This document shows positions 1-12,500 of a stretch of 64,000 bases of DNA, in pieces (position 1 is the stretch's first letter; each line of letters starts with the position of its first letter). A program made the position numbers and the translations under genes. Source of the stretch: Hawksworthiomyces lignivorus (lineage: Eukaryota > Ascomycota > Sordariomycetes > Ophiostomatales > Ophiostomataceae). The notes beneath the pieces are model-generated. The model was not told the DNA's origin. It made no database searches and saw only the letters and a program-made list of their open reading frames with translations. Location of the stretch: the NCBI GenBank assembly GCA_002917075.1, contig NTMA01000038.1:124001-188000 (forward strand), read 5' to 3'.

Positions 1-1725
1 GGCTTTGCAATAGTCGAATAGCCAGTCATAGATTTGATATGTTGAGTTGTGTCATATCCTGATAGGAAGCCGACACAATGAAAGGAGGGGAGACTAGGGC
101 CATTTGGACGAAACTCGAAGCCAGCTACGATCTACTAAATGGACCGGATAGCTGTAGACGATATATAGCAATAAACGAGCTAGTTAATTTTCCAATTTTT
201 TCACTTGAATTTTTGGCTCTGATGACGATGAGGCTCTATGAGTACTTACGAGATAATCCGTGGAGGATTGGCGTCTCCTTTCAGTGACGCGCACGTGATA
301 AACAGCTCTGATTTCTACCTACATGACTATGCGGCTGTGGCAGAGGATATCGGGTTGCTTCGGAAGACGACATACTGGGACATACGGAAGTTAGAAAACT
401 AAACAGCTCGGCTATATTTGCGGATGTCTACCAGTGTGGTCGGTCGGGGACTCTCGTGCTTTGGCTGGGGTAACAAAAAGGGCACTCCTTCCTTTATTGG
501 TCTTTGTTGGTTTCTATTGCTAGCCTTTCCCTTATTTTCCGCCTCAGAAGCAGTCTCTTTTCGCCTGTTGCATCGGCACGCCTTCACAGATGAAGCCACG
601 GCCCCTCAAGCATGCCATATTGCAAACATCCTCGGCCCCGGCTTTGGTTTGCCACCCCCAGCTTAAGTCACGCTAAACCACTTCCGGTAGAAGTACCCAA
701 ATAGGAAAGAATGCTTCTGCTACACAGCTCTTGCAGTTTATTCCTATAACTCTAGTACCAATTGCCAGCTCTAGTACCGCTTACCAGCTTTGCCATAATC
801 TTCAAATCTTCCCGTTTTGGAAATATACCTTGGAAGAGAAGACAGTCAAGAAAAGTGGGAGCCAAAGTGGCCTTCGAAATTGAAAGAATTGACAACCGGG
901 GTTCCTCTTGCGGGGCTGTTGCACACAAACATTACCTTCGTAGGCCTTCCTTTTGAGACAAGCGCTCCATTTTTTTTTTCCGTTTCGTTCATGACCTCAC
1001 CGGAGAAAGGGAGCATCTTCATAAGCTCTCGCGCCTGGATGCACATGCTTTTTTGCATCTCGCTTGCTTTTCTCTGACCAATCAGCGCATAGCTTTCCCA
1101 CACTTTCACAGGCTCACTTTGGATTGTGTCTGACTTTGCTCTTCTGATTGTGGAACGCGCTTTATTCTGTGCTTTGCCTATCTTTCCTAATGCGCTTGTC
1201 ATTTCCTATTGCCACCCCCGGTTTAATCGATATGCCTCCCCCCTCGCCCGAGCTAGACGGAAACAAAGGTAGCTCTGCTCTTTACTCGTCCTTCTGAGCT
1301 TTTGTTGGCGCTGGCACTGCCGAGAAGATGAACCAAACTAAGCAACCATCCACATGGATCTGAACTACTAGTTTCGCCATCGGAATGGAAACGTTTCTCT
1401 CGGTTTAAAGGGGGGGCAAGATACCTAGGTACGGAGTACTAATGCCATGGAAGGGAAGACCATGGCAGTATTTTAACTGCGTCATCCTCTTTTTTTTTTT
1501 TGGTCTTTCCTCTCATTCCTCTTCTCTTACTGCCATCCCTTGATTGCGGTATCTTTGCATTCCGGTCCCGTTCATTGCGCAAACATTCTACCTTTGTTTC
1601 CAACCATCCATATCACTGATAAACCATAGAAACGGCTTATCTCCTAATCGGGTTCTTATCCCAACCTCGTCTCTTCTCTCATCCTTAAAACTCTACGTGC
1701 CTGGCCTTTGCTATTAGTACGCACG
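1..1725. other. Intergenic / malate synthase upstream region
   Basis: No gene can be supported here. The last 500 bases before the malate synthase start become pyrimidine-rich (for example the T run near 1491-1501), as expected for a fungal promoter and leader. A CCAAT box lies at 1078-1082 and one TACGGAGTA word at 1430-1438. C-rich stretches at about 1211-1250 could bind a CreA-type carbon repressor, but this is inference only. The open frames present (for example 118 codons on the minus strand at 846-1202) match no protein family I recognise. Confidence 0.6.
1078..1084 (+). promoter_or_regulatory. CCAAT box upstream of malate synthase
   Basis: The sequence CCAATCA lies about 640 bp upstream of the malate synthase ATG. 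CCAAT is the core site of the fungal HAP/CBF complex. A single copy of so short a word is weak evidence, and the distance is long for a core promoter element. Confidence 0.3.
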
Positions 1726-3589
1726 ATGGCCTCCGTCGACAGCATTCTTCAGGGCGTCAACGTCCTTGGATCCATCAAAGAGGAGCATAGGAAGATTCTG
1801 ACACCTCAAGCGCTTTCTTTCTTGGCTCTCCTGCACCGCTCCTTCGATTCCACTCGCAAGGCTCTTTTAGAGCGACGAAAGCTTCGCCAAGCAGAGCTCG
1901 ATCGTGGCGTTCTGCCCGACTTTCTCCCCGAAACTAAGCACATCCGCGAGAACGCGGCATGGAAGGGCGCACCACCAGCTCCGGGTCTGGTAGACCGGCG
2001 AGTAGAGATCACCGGTCCCACGGACCGCAAAATGGTGGTCAACGCGCTCAATGCCAATGTCTACACCTACATGGCTGATTTTGAGGGTTAGCGCTCACCA
2101 AGTTGATGTTCATGGGCTAAGGAGATGATATCTTGTCTTGTTTCACAGTACAAACTGACACTGCACAGACTCCAGCGCTCCCACATGGGAGAACATGATC
2201 AATGGTCAAGTTAATCTATATGATGCTGTCCGGCGGCAGATCGACTTCAAGCAGGGTGCTAAGGAATATAAACTTCGGACTGACCGCACACTGCCCACAC
2301 TTATCGTGCGGCCTCGCGGCTGGCACTTGACTGAGAAACATTTCACTGTGGACGGTGAGCCAATGTCTGGCTCCCTGTTCGACTTTGGTCTCTATTTCTT
2401 CCACAATGCTCGTGAGTCTATCGCCCGCGGCTTTGGTCCGTACTTCTATCTGCCAAAGATGGAGTCGCATCTCGAGGCCCGTCTCTGGAACGATGCCTTC
2501 AACTTGGCTCAGGATTACGTCGGTCTGCCACGTGGAACTATTCGAGGCACTGTATTAATCGAGACGATACTGGCCGCTTTTGAAATGGAAGAGATCATTT
2601 ATGAGTTGCGCGATCACAGCTCTGGCCTCAACTGCGGCCGCTGGGATTATATATTCTCTGTCATCAAGAAGTTCCGCCAGAACCCCAACTTTGTTTTACC
2701 TGACCGCGCCTCCGTTACCATGACTGTGCCTTTTATGGACGCATATGTCAAGTTATTGATTCAGACCTGCCACCGTCGTGGCGTTCATGCCATGGGTGGC
2801 ATGGCGGCTCAGATTCCCATCAAGGATGACCCAGCCGCCAACGAGAAAGCCATGGAAGGTGTACGAGCCGACAAGCTGCGTGAAGCGCGTGCTGGCCACG
2901 ATGGGTAAGTTTTACGTCTTTATCTTGGGCTTGATTTGGCCTATCCATACCCGATTCTAAATTAACTCGAGATTAGGACATGGGTTGCCCACCCAGCTCT
3001 CGCTATCTTCGCCACAGAGATATTTGACAAGCATATGCCCACACCGAACCAACTGTTCGTCCGTCGTGAGGATGTCAGCATCAGCGCCAATGACCTGCTC
3101 AATATGAATGTGCCCGGAAAAATCACAGAGGAGGGCATTCGCAAGAACTTGAGCATTGGTCTGGGCTACATGGAAGCGTGGATCCGCGGCGTCGGCTGTG
3201 TTCCCATCAATTATTTGATGGAGGATGCCGCCACCGCTGAGGTGTCTAGGAGTCAGATCTGGCAATGGGTGCGCCATGGCGTTATCACTGCTGAGGGCAA
3301 GCGCGTCGACAAAGCCTATGCCCTCAAGCTCCTCCAGGAACAAGCGCAGGAGCTCGCCTCAAAGGCCCCGACTGGTAACAAGTATCATTTAGCCGCTCAG
3401 TATTTCTCTGGCCAGGTAACCGGGGAAGACTATGCGGACTTTTTGACTACGTATGTCTTCTACTATCACTATCTTGCTTCCTACAATCACTCAAAAGGAT
3501 TATTCAAATTATTAATATTGCTTCCTATCAGGCTCCTCTACGACGAAATCACTGCGGTTGGCAGCGCCAGACCAGCTTCAAAGCTGTAA
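1726..3589 (+). CDS. acuE: Malate synthase, glyoxysomal/peroxisomal (glyoxylate cycle)
   Basis: Condenses glyoxylate with acetyl-CoA to malate in the glyoxylate cycle, needed for growth on C2 compounds and fatty acids. Four exons: 1726-2086, 2169-2904, 2977-3450 and 3532-3589, with introns of 82, 72 and 81 bp. They join to 543 codons (542 aa), the usual fungal length. Splicing restores the family blocks [17 protein letters not shown] across intron 1, HDGTWVAHP across intron 2 and FLTTLLYDEIT across intron 3; RPRGWHL is also present. The protein ends in SKL, a type 1 peroxisomal targeting signal, so import into peroxisomes/glyoxysomes is expected. The start is the ATG at 1726 (MASVDS...); the open frame extends upstream only through a TTG. 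Induction by acetate and repression by glucose are known for the family but not shown here. Confidence 0.97.
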
Positions 3590-6500
3590 AATAGGAGAAC
3601 CGCCATTCTGTAGCGGAATTAGAGACTGGAAAGTTTTGGTTGTGCCGGGTTTTATTTAAAGCGCGATTTGTGGGAAACAAAAAATGCATGTTTGCGCTGG
3701 CGTAATGTTCGTCCATGATCTTTTTTTTTGTGGTATAGGGTGAGAGATAGAGCAAGTCCCTTCTTCCCATTAGGATTCTTTTTATAAGCTTTATCTGGCC
3801 CCATCTGATGCACAAAACTGTATATTAAAAGGCCTATATTAGATAATTAGCCTTGTCGGGGATCGAATGATGGGCAAATCCATGTCTGGCTTTTCATGAT
3901 GCGTCACCGAGTCGTATACACAGTCGCGCAACTGAGATCTTTACCAGTATTGGTTCCATACACATTGGATAGAGAAAGGTGTACTGTTTGTGGTATAATC
4001 CTCGAAGCCAATATACTCTTCTAAATTCTCCGTGAATTGGTGGAGGATTTAGGGGCTCATTCGACCTCGCTTGTTTAAGAGAATGTGAGAGTCATGAAAA
4101 GGCTCCCGAAGGACTTCTATGAAAAATATACTCGTACGTCTTATATATTGAGACGTTTTCTAACATAACAACATGAGAAGTTATAAGTTTATTTCATGGG
4201 TATGGTAATTCTCTTTTCTAGTTCAGCAGTAAGCAGCAACAAACTGTTTTGCAGAGACGAGTGGGCATATTACCGTTAGAAAGGCTATTGCAAGCAAAGA
4301 CTGCATATGCAACTAGGAGGAGAGTACGCTATACTGCGACACCACTTTATTCATCACTAGCTAGCAATAGGAAGGGGTATTTTGATGCATTATGGGAAAG
4401 CATATAATATCTGAAGAGCGATAGCTATCATCGAAAAAGCTCATGCTAAGCCAGGATGAATGCACACATTAGATGTATGTAAAACAAGTAATAGCCTATG
4501 AAAACGAGAGATCCCGGCTAGCATTCCAGCGGTTACACTTCCCTTTTCTCTGTGTATATAACTAAATGTGTAAAAACCATTCTAGGTTTATTAGAAGAAA
4601 AAATCGTAAAAGTATCGCATGCTGGATTCTACTGGTATGGTATCCAAATCTAGATTCGTTGACCTTACTTTTATTTCTTTGATTTTGTTAATGATAACGC
4701 CATTAGAGCATAGAAGAATCTCATCCAACATGTAAAGTGACTGTGTACATACGACATAGGATTAGGATATATAGATTGGAAAGATGTAAGCCTACAAGGA
4801 ACATTAACGTCATGTAGAAATAAGTATATGATGTTCATTAGACTTATGAATCCAAAAACAAATCAGAATAAATAGAACCGTTCATATTACGGAGTAGATG
4901 CGTGACAATAAGTAAAATAGAAAAGCCTGCAGTAAAACACCATAACCACGCCGCAACCAGTGCACAGGACTTTCTACTATTAGAACGGCAGCCGCCGAAA
5001 TCATGTACCCAAGTGCGAGCCCAGGAAAGAGAAAAGGAGACCGCAGGCCGTTAACTCTCGGTATTTGCCAACCAATCATCAAGTAGCGAAGCTCATGCAA
5101 TATTATATGACGTGCGGACGAAAATTACTCGAGCCGCGCAGTAATACTACGTATGTACGCATTGTCGAAGGAACCTGACAGTAGAAGATGCGTGATAACC
5201 AATTTTGTTCGTTCTAACCAGCATACAGTACCTACCATGCCACATCATCAAGATTTTCTCCTTTCGTGGCATGTATCTCTATTCCGGGTAAGGTGTGCGC
5301 TTTAATAAAAAAATAAAAAAAATAAAAAAAAGGGGACATCATTGTATATTGTGGCGCAGTCCCCGCAAATCTGTGCCCATGCCTCCTCTCTTGAGCCCTC
5401 TAGCTTCATCTCCAGACATGCATTCCGCGGTTTTGTTTTGTTAGTGCACTGCGGCTGGAAAACAGAACAGGGAGTGAGGCAAAAACAAGGCCAACCCGCC
5501 TGAGAGAAGTGGGTCGAGCACTTCATTCATAGAGTGCGGCTAAACCGCTTTCTCTCTGTCTTTGGCACTATTCTCTAAGCTCACTGGACCTACTCCGTAA
5601 ACCTTTCACACGAATGTATGTAATCTATCGGGGAAAACTTGTATGGGCAGTTTTGGTAATGTATGCACGGCCTCTGTAACGGATATCTTCACCATGAAAT
5701 GAGCTAGGCGCTTACTGTGTTTAAATATTACTTATTTGAGCGTACATGTGTGTCAGTCTGCGTCACTGTCTGTGTATCCGTACCTAAAAGTATTAGCCAG
5801 AGAGAGGAGCCTCACACCAGGAAGGCATCTTGCCATAAACCACAAACTAGGCAATAAAAAAAGAATGAAACCAAAGAATGTTCTGGAAGTCTTTCTCCTG
5901 GAAAAGTGGAAAAGGACATAGATTAAATAACTTGCCACGATGTCAATGCAAAGCTAAGGATGGTAGCAATAAACATGACCAAAACTGATGGTATTTGTCG
6001 ATACTCCCCTGGCAACAACAAGAGATTCGCTTATTCAGAAAAGGCTTAAATGCAAAAGTATCAATAATGTTTAATTGTCTTCACTTCAGACGTAGAATGT
6101 CTTCGTTTGCCCATAACATAGTACCACAATATGACAACAGTACAGCTCTGCCTATACTAAGCTTTCTTGTATAAAATTGAGAAAGGTAAGAAGCGTGAGC
6201 TATGCCTATTTAGAAGCAGAATCTTGTTTTCCAGTTCATGCGTGCAACGCGGTAGGCAAAACTAAATCTCTCCTGTGAATAAGCTATGGACTTTTCGTTA
6301 CATTAAATCCCCCAAGTTTATACTTTTCATACAACGCAGTCGCTGAATAACAGGCTGTAGTGGTACGTATCAGGTATCTGCTCCTTTTCATAGTAGCATG
6401 TCCGACAGCTAGCATATAAGCATTCTTTATGTAACTACGTATAATGCGCAGGTTGGCATTCTTATCGCCAGAGTAGGGTGTACCCGTAATCAGCGCTTTT

Positions 6501-9500
6501 TTTTTGGTTCGGAAGAGGGAGGTATGAACAAAACATAGCTAAAGGACTCTTTGAAAATGTCGTTGTCAACAGTGAGAGTAGGCCGCAGTCTCTCCTGTTT
6601 TGAGGCTGTACTGAAGATAAATAAGAGGACCGTATTTTAGCACATACCCAATCTGCAGGGCAAGCTGGATAACACAGGCAAGGGAGGAAACATTAGATTG
6701 TAATCAAGCCTGAATAAACATGCTAGCACGCTCATCAATGTCTCCAATTTTCCTTTCTGTAATATTCCAAACTCGCAATTGTCTCAGAAGAGATATAATC
6801 AGCCTTTGAAGCTTATACGATATTTGAACAATTACTGTACCTGTGGATCACGAATCACTCGGTGTTAATGGAAGAATAGACACGTGCCGATTTATTCCTT
6901 GTTCTATGAGAATGCCCACATACGAAACGAATTGAGTATAGCCTACGCTTCGTCATCAATCATAATAACACCCGCACGTACGTTTAAGAATCCTTTCGCT
7001 TCTCGTTAAGTTTATTGATCGAAGCTAATGTAAGAGGTGAGAGCGATTCCTTCTGCAGGGTTCAGACTTTGCTTTTATCGAGTTAATGATAGTTGACTTC
7101 AAAGACGGCAGAGATATAATAATGTTGTACTTCAAACGTGAGCACAGATATTTTCATCAGGTAGAATTTTGTCTCCGCATTAACGTGCTGCGGAATCTAC
7201 TAATTCACGAACTTAGCACCTACTACCTTTTGGTTCTCAGTGTTGACGGGTGCATTAGAAACAACACTAAAATATGGAGGTGAATGTTATTACAAAAGAA
7301 GGGTGCTGGAACAATAGCAAGTGGGTACATGCTTCGTACAGAATTTTCAGCTAAGGCTTAACTACATCTCATTTGATGTGTGTGCATTTGCAGAGTGGAT
7401 TCAAAGTAGGCCAAGGACGACACTGATTGTCACCGCACCCGGCCTACTGGTTAAATACGCTCCGTAAAGAAAATACATGTCGCTTAGGTACCTGGGTTTT
7501 TGGGGGACGCCTAGAAACTCTTATTGACTTGCGCTTCAAGATTACATGCAGAGCAGTTCCAGTAAGCTACTATCTCTGCAGCCGCTAAACGCCTTGGTAA
7601 GGGAAATGCTATTGAGCCTTGAATTTTTCGTTATTGAGCCCTGAAAGTGCAGGTCTGCACCAGCCCCGTCCAAGAGATACCCAGACAACCGTAGAAAAAT
7701 GGATGTATGTCAAAGTTTAAAACGGCAGTCTTCATTGTAAATCACGTATGGGCCACCCTTATTTGCCCTCTACAATCATAGATAGATTACTTATTAAGTT
7801 AAATAATGCTTTTGTAACGGGCAAGATGCAGTAATTCTTCTATTACCAAAGCTAAACGTGAATTACCGAATAGAATAAGTAATAGTAGTGAACCGATAGG
7901 AATAGCGATGGCGACAGCAGGAGTGACCGCTGAGAAGAATACGCTTTCCATGTAATCACCTCTAGTTAATATACATTCTACTGTGATGAGGAAGGTGTCT
8001 TTTGGACAGGGTAGTGATTGACACACACTTTCAGGGCTCAACAGTATTTCCCTTTGGTAAAGCTAGTGGAAGAGAGAAAGGAAGCCTTTTCTAGTGGCCT
8101 CTAGATCATGAATGCTAGCCAGATGGCCTCATGCAGTGAGTGAGTACTGTTGGTGTAAGTCACTGATTAGGACGGCCAACCGACTACGAGTACAAGTAAG
8201 TACGGAGGTCTTTACTGGGAATTGCACTTCCTTGATTCGGCGAATGTCTTAGTAGATAAGGCTGACACCATTAACTACATGACTTTATGTACAATAACAA
8301 ATCTCAAAAGGAAGGGTTATAACCAACCTCCTATGTTCACTTGTTAAGCCCAGTAAACGGAATCGTATTAACAGAGAATGCCCGGCTGTTTCGATAGAGA
8401 AAAAAATGCAGCCTCGCTTACAGGTGTTATACGAGACGAGCTAAAGTGCTCCTCACTTAGTACTCGTACACGTAGTTTGGTGTTGTCTCTAGTACTAAGA
8501 CTAAAAAAGGCTGTGACGACAGGGATTAGAGGGCAAATGCTCCGCATGCTCAGTTTCTTGCCAGTTGCTTTGATCTGATCTTTTAATAGGTATGTATGCG
8601 TATTCGGAAGTAAGTTTTGGGAGAATACAAGAACCAGGGTGGCTTGAGCTATAATGTTGTAGAATACTTCAGTCGTTGTTAGGCTAGCGAGCCCTATAGA
8701 GGTTGAAGAGATTTACGACTACAAAAGTACGGAGTATGTATACTACACATACGTAGACCAAGCCGAAGAGCTAAAGGGACTTGTGGTAGGGAATCATTGA
8801 AAAGGTAGGTGTGACAGGGGGTCCATGTGTAGGGAACAGGGGGACAGAGAAAACAATAAAGTTTGATTGATCGGCTGAGGAGCATGGACCTTCTGCTTCG
8901 TGCTTGAAGGTTGGAACATTGCACAAAGTACTACGCACGCAGCAAGAGTAATATACGAGTCGATGTGCGGAATTTCTGTTTCGTACCTCAAGTGATAGGT
9001 ACTCGATACTCCGTAATTGAAAGCTCTTATCACAAAATCGTACTATTGACCATCGTCTTTTCCTCGTATCGCTTACTCCAAGTACAAATGCCTAGGTTCC
9101 CTTCTAAACAGCAATTGCATTTTATTAGCAAACTTTATGTCAGCCGTCCGTCAGAAAAAAGGCAAATACAAGAAACAGTACACAAACGCACTCTTTGCGC
9201 ATCCGATCCCGTACACCTTCGTGGTGATGAGGAACCCGGCGAATTGGACATTGAGATGGACATGTCAATTTGCAAAGGTAGACAGATGCGATGCATACGA
9301 TGTCTACTCTCTTCGTTCACACTTTGGGTAGGATTTACATTTTCTCAACCATTTAAATACCATCTGCGGTATGTTCCGCGACGTAAGTGGCAAGAAGGAT
9401 CATTTGGGAGAGACAGTTCACGCAGCGACCAAACCGCACTAGGCAGAGCTGAAATGCAGCGACAAAATGCCAAGCACACCACAACCGCCCTTCCGAGCAA

Positions 9501-12500
9501 GCTCTGGAGCAAGGGGTGGGAACGCACGCATCGTACTTGTACTAGTACTCCTAGCTTGTACGATACAATACAACATTCTAAAAAGGAGACGACGGCAGAG
9601 GCGTCAGATGTTGGCGGGCGGCGGCAGATTTTCAACAGCTACCCGAATGCCAATTGGCGTAGTGGAGCAGATAGGCACTAGCATGACAAACCAAGGTTGA
9701 ATGAGCAGCATCCAAGGGTTAAATCAACTTGCATGCCTCGAGAATTACAACCTCTTTTAGACAGAAGAAATCATCTACGTCGTACTATACGGAGGAGGAG
9801 AAGCACAAATATTGTTATATACCAAGTGCCATTTCGTGTTTAACGCCATGCGAGATTCTACAACATCGTAACAGTTCTTTCTTTTCTCTCATCACAGAGA
9901 AACAAGGGCAGAAACAAAAGTTGCTGGGCATGCTTGGGGGAATATTTTTGATGAGCCGCAGAAAAAGACCCCCATGTATGTAACATCATAATTATCTCAC
10001 TACTGTTTGAAAAAATCAATATTCTCCTTTTTCTGTCTTCGTCCACCCCCCCCCTCTACCCTCTTCATTTTTCCCGGAAACTTGCTTCGCGTCCAATAAT
10101 ACTAACTACATCTAACCTCCCACTAAACCAATCCTGGAGCTTTAAGAACAGCCCCATCATATCTGTTTAAGGAGAAAGTCTAGACCTTTCCTTACTCTGT
10201 AGAATATGTATGGAGGTACATCACGTCTTGCACAAACGCATACTAGCGAATAAGCGTAGTATGTTTCTACAAGGCATCGCTACACTAATATAGAAAATAA
10301 TGGAATTGAATAGCTGGAGGTACATGTCACCAGTATTCTCCCAGATATTCTTATGTTCCTTTTGTTATCCCATTCCCTTCTATGTCCAGATTCAGTACAC
10401 TATAATTCTCTGCCCAACCTCTCGAGAACAACAAAGGGCAGTGCATTTGCAAGACTAGTCGTAGGACAAAATAAATCATTCTTTCGTAAATATCAAGACA
10501 TGGCTGCTCGCGCTTATCATGTTGTTGTTTGTAGTTGGGAGGGGTTCGAAAAAAAAGAAAAAGGGTGTTCCATTTCACTGCCCAACTACATCTTACTCTT
10601 CAGCCTGCTAGATATTCGATCGATGAAAGAAGCAGATAAAAGAATATCCTGCTGGTTGTGAGCCGGGGTTATGAGATAGTATATCCCCATTAATACTTAT
10701 TTTCCCTTTTTGCTTTCTTTCTCGTCAGTTTTCCTACTGCCCAAGACAGCCATTCTCAACCCCCTCTTTCCCTCCCAGGTGATCCACAATCGAGCTGGCT
10801 TAACCAAGTATCAACCGTCGACGGATTCCGCCTAGAATGGTAACATTTTTTTATCTCTCCTTGATATAAACTACCAGCTTACAGTACAGAGTGACCTTAA
10901 ATATTCTCATAGTTTATATTGTTCCCTATATCCCGCTCAACAACGGACCATTGTGCGAAAGGATAAGGATAGCAGAAGCATCCGATCAAACAGAACCAGC
11001 TGAACAGACCCAGCTGTACTCCCACTCAATTTGTGTAGACTAACGATCGGCCAAGGCTATCTCGCAGGAAATAAAGCTAAAACGTATTTGCTCAACAGTT
11101 TTCCCCTTGCGCCTTTCGATTTCTTAATTCAATAATTGGTGTGTTCTGCTTCTTCTCAGCAGTCTCTGTTCGTTTCGAAAATCTCTCCGTGAAGTAGTTG
11201 GCGTAAACAGGTACATACATACTTCAATGTAAGCAATATGATCTAACCTATCCTCCGCCTTCGTGTCCTTGTCCCTACTGCAGTTTCGAGTGTGCAATAA
11301 TGAATAATGTACAGGGAAGCAGAGAGCCTTGGTAAAATAACGAAGGTTTTGTTAGAATGCTTCTGAAATAAAGGTCAGGCTACCCAGTTGAATGGACCCT
11401 TGTCCCAATACTTTTCGCGCAGTCACTCCACAACATCATGTATATACAACTTCTCGCTTGCAATTTACAAACCTTCAGCCCCATCAGAAAGCCCTTCCAC
11501 ACTTAATGCTGCACCCCTCCCCCTCATCCCACGCTCTTTTGTTGCTCTCCAAACTCGGTAAGGTATGTGAGCCAACTTCTACCCCCTTGCAAGCACACTG
11601 CATTCTTTTTTGGCTGACTCTTTGTATGTACCTGTGAAGGCCGGTTTGCATTTATCTTTTCTCTGTTCTTTTCTATTGCAGGGAGATGTTGATATGCCCC
11701 TACTCGCTCTTCCCCTTCTCTCGATTTCATCAAATTAGGAGTCTAAACTCTCTAATGACCTGTGTTCATCACTATTGTTTCCTAATAGTTCCAATTGAAT
11801 CCACTGCGCTCTTCCAATCAAACAAAGCCAACTCTTCTCATGCTCTGTTTCTGGGCACACCACACACTTGAACTATAACTTTCCCATCTGGAGACACTTC
11901 TGTACGTCTTTCGTTCTATTCAGGGCGTCAACCGCGATACAGAAAAGGGGCCTCTTGCATACTGGTCATACAGTGAAAGGTGTACATCGATGTTCTAGTA
12001 AACCCACACGTATTTAACAGCTGGAACTAGCTTTTACCTTTAAAGGACCTAGATTCGCTCGACAGCAATGAGACTAGGCGATCCAAAAGAGCTGTCATCG
12101 ACATAAGTTTTACTTGGCCCAGCACCTTTCTTCCTTCTATTTACTATTTGTTTGCTGCAACATTCTAGATGCGTATGTATCGTACGGATTTCCGCTACGT
12201 TTTGGGAATCACGGAGCGGCCAGGCTTGGAGAGCATACCAAGAGCAGCTATTGACAAATAAAGAAAATAAGAACAAGAAAAAGAGAACCTTAAACATAGA
12301 ATTAACGAAGAACTCAGAAATTGGTAGCTAGGAAGAATAAAAGGAGAAGTAGTCGGCCAAAAGACTGACTGAATTTTAAGGGTGAGATAATCAACACCAA
12401 AAGTAGCAGAAGACAAACAGCCTTCGGAAAAGACGACAGTATCTTCTGCGCTTGTCTCATCTCTTCATTGACTCGTTCGGGGGATTCGACTTGGCCAACC

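Noticed and set aside
846..1202. 118-codon ATG frame on the minus strand, divergent from malate synthase
   Set aside because: It starts with a true ATG, but the sequence resembles no family, has no clear intron or codon pattern, and overlaps other frames of similar length in the malate synthase promoter.
8911..9681. 256-codon frame on the plus strand
   Set aside because: It has no recognisable domain, begins with a non-ATG start, includes a TACTCCGTA word, and overlaps competing frames on both strands.
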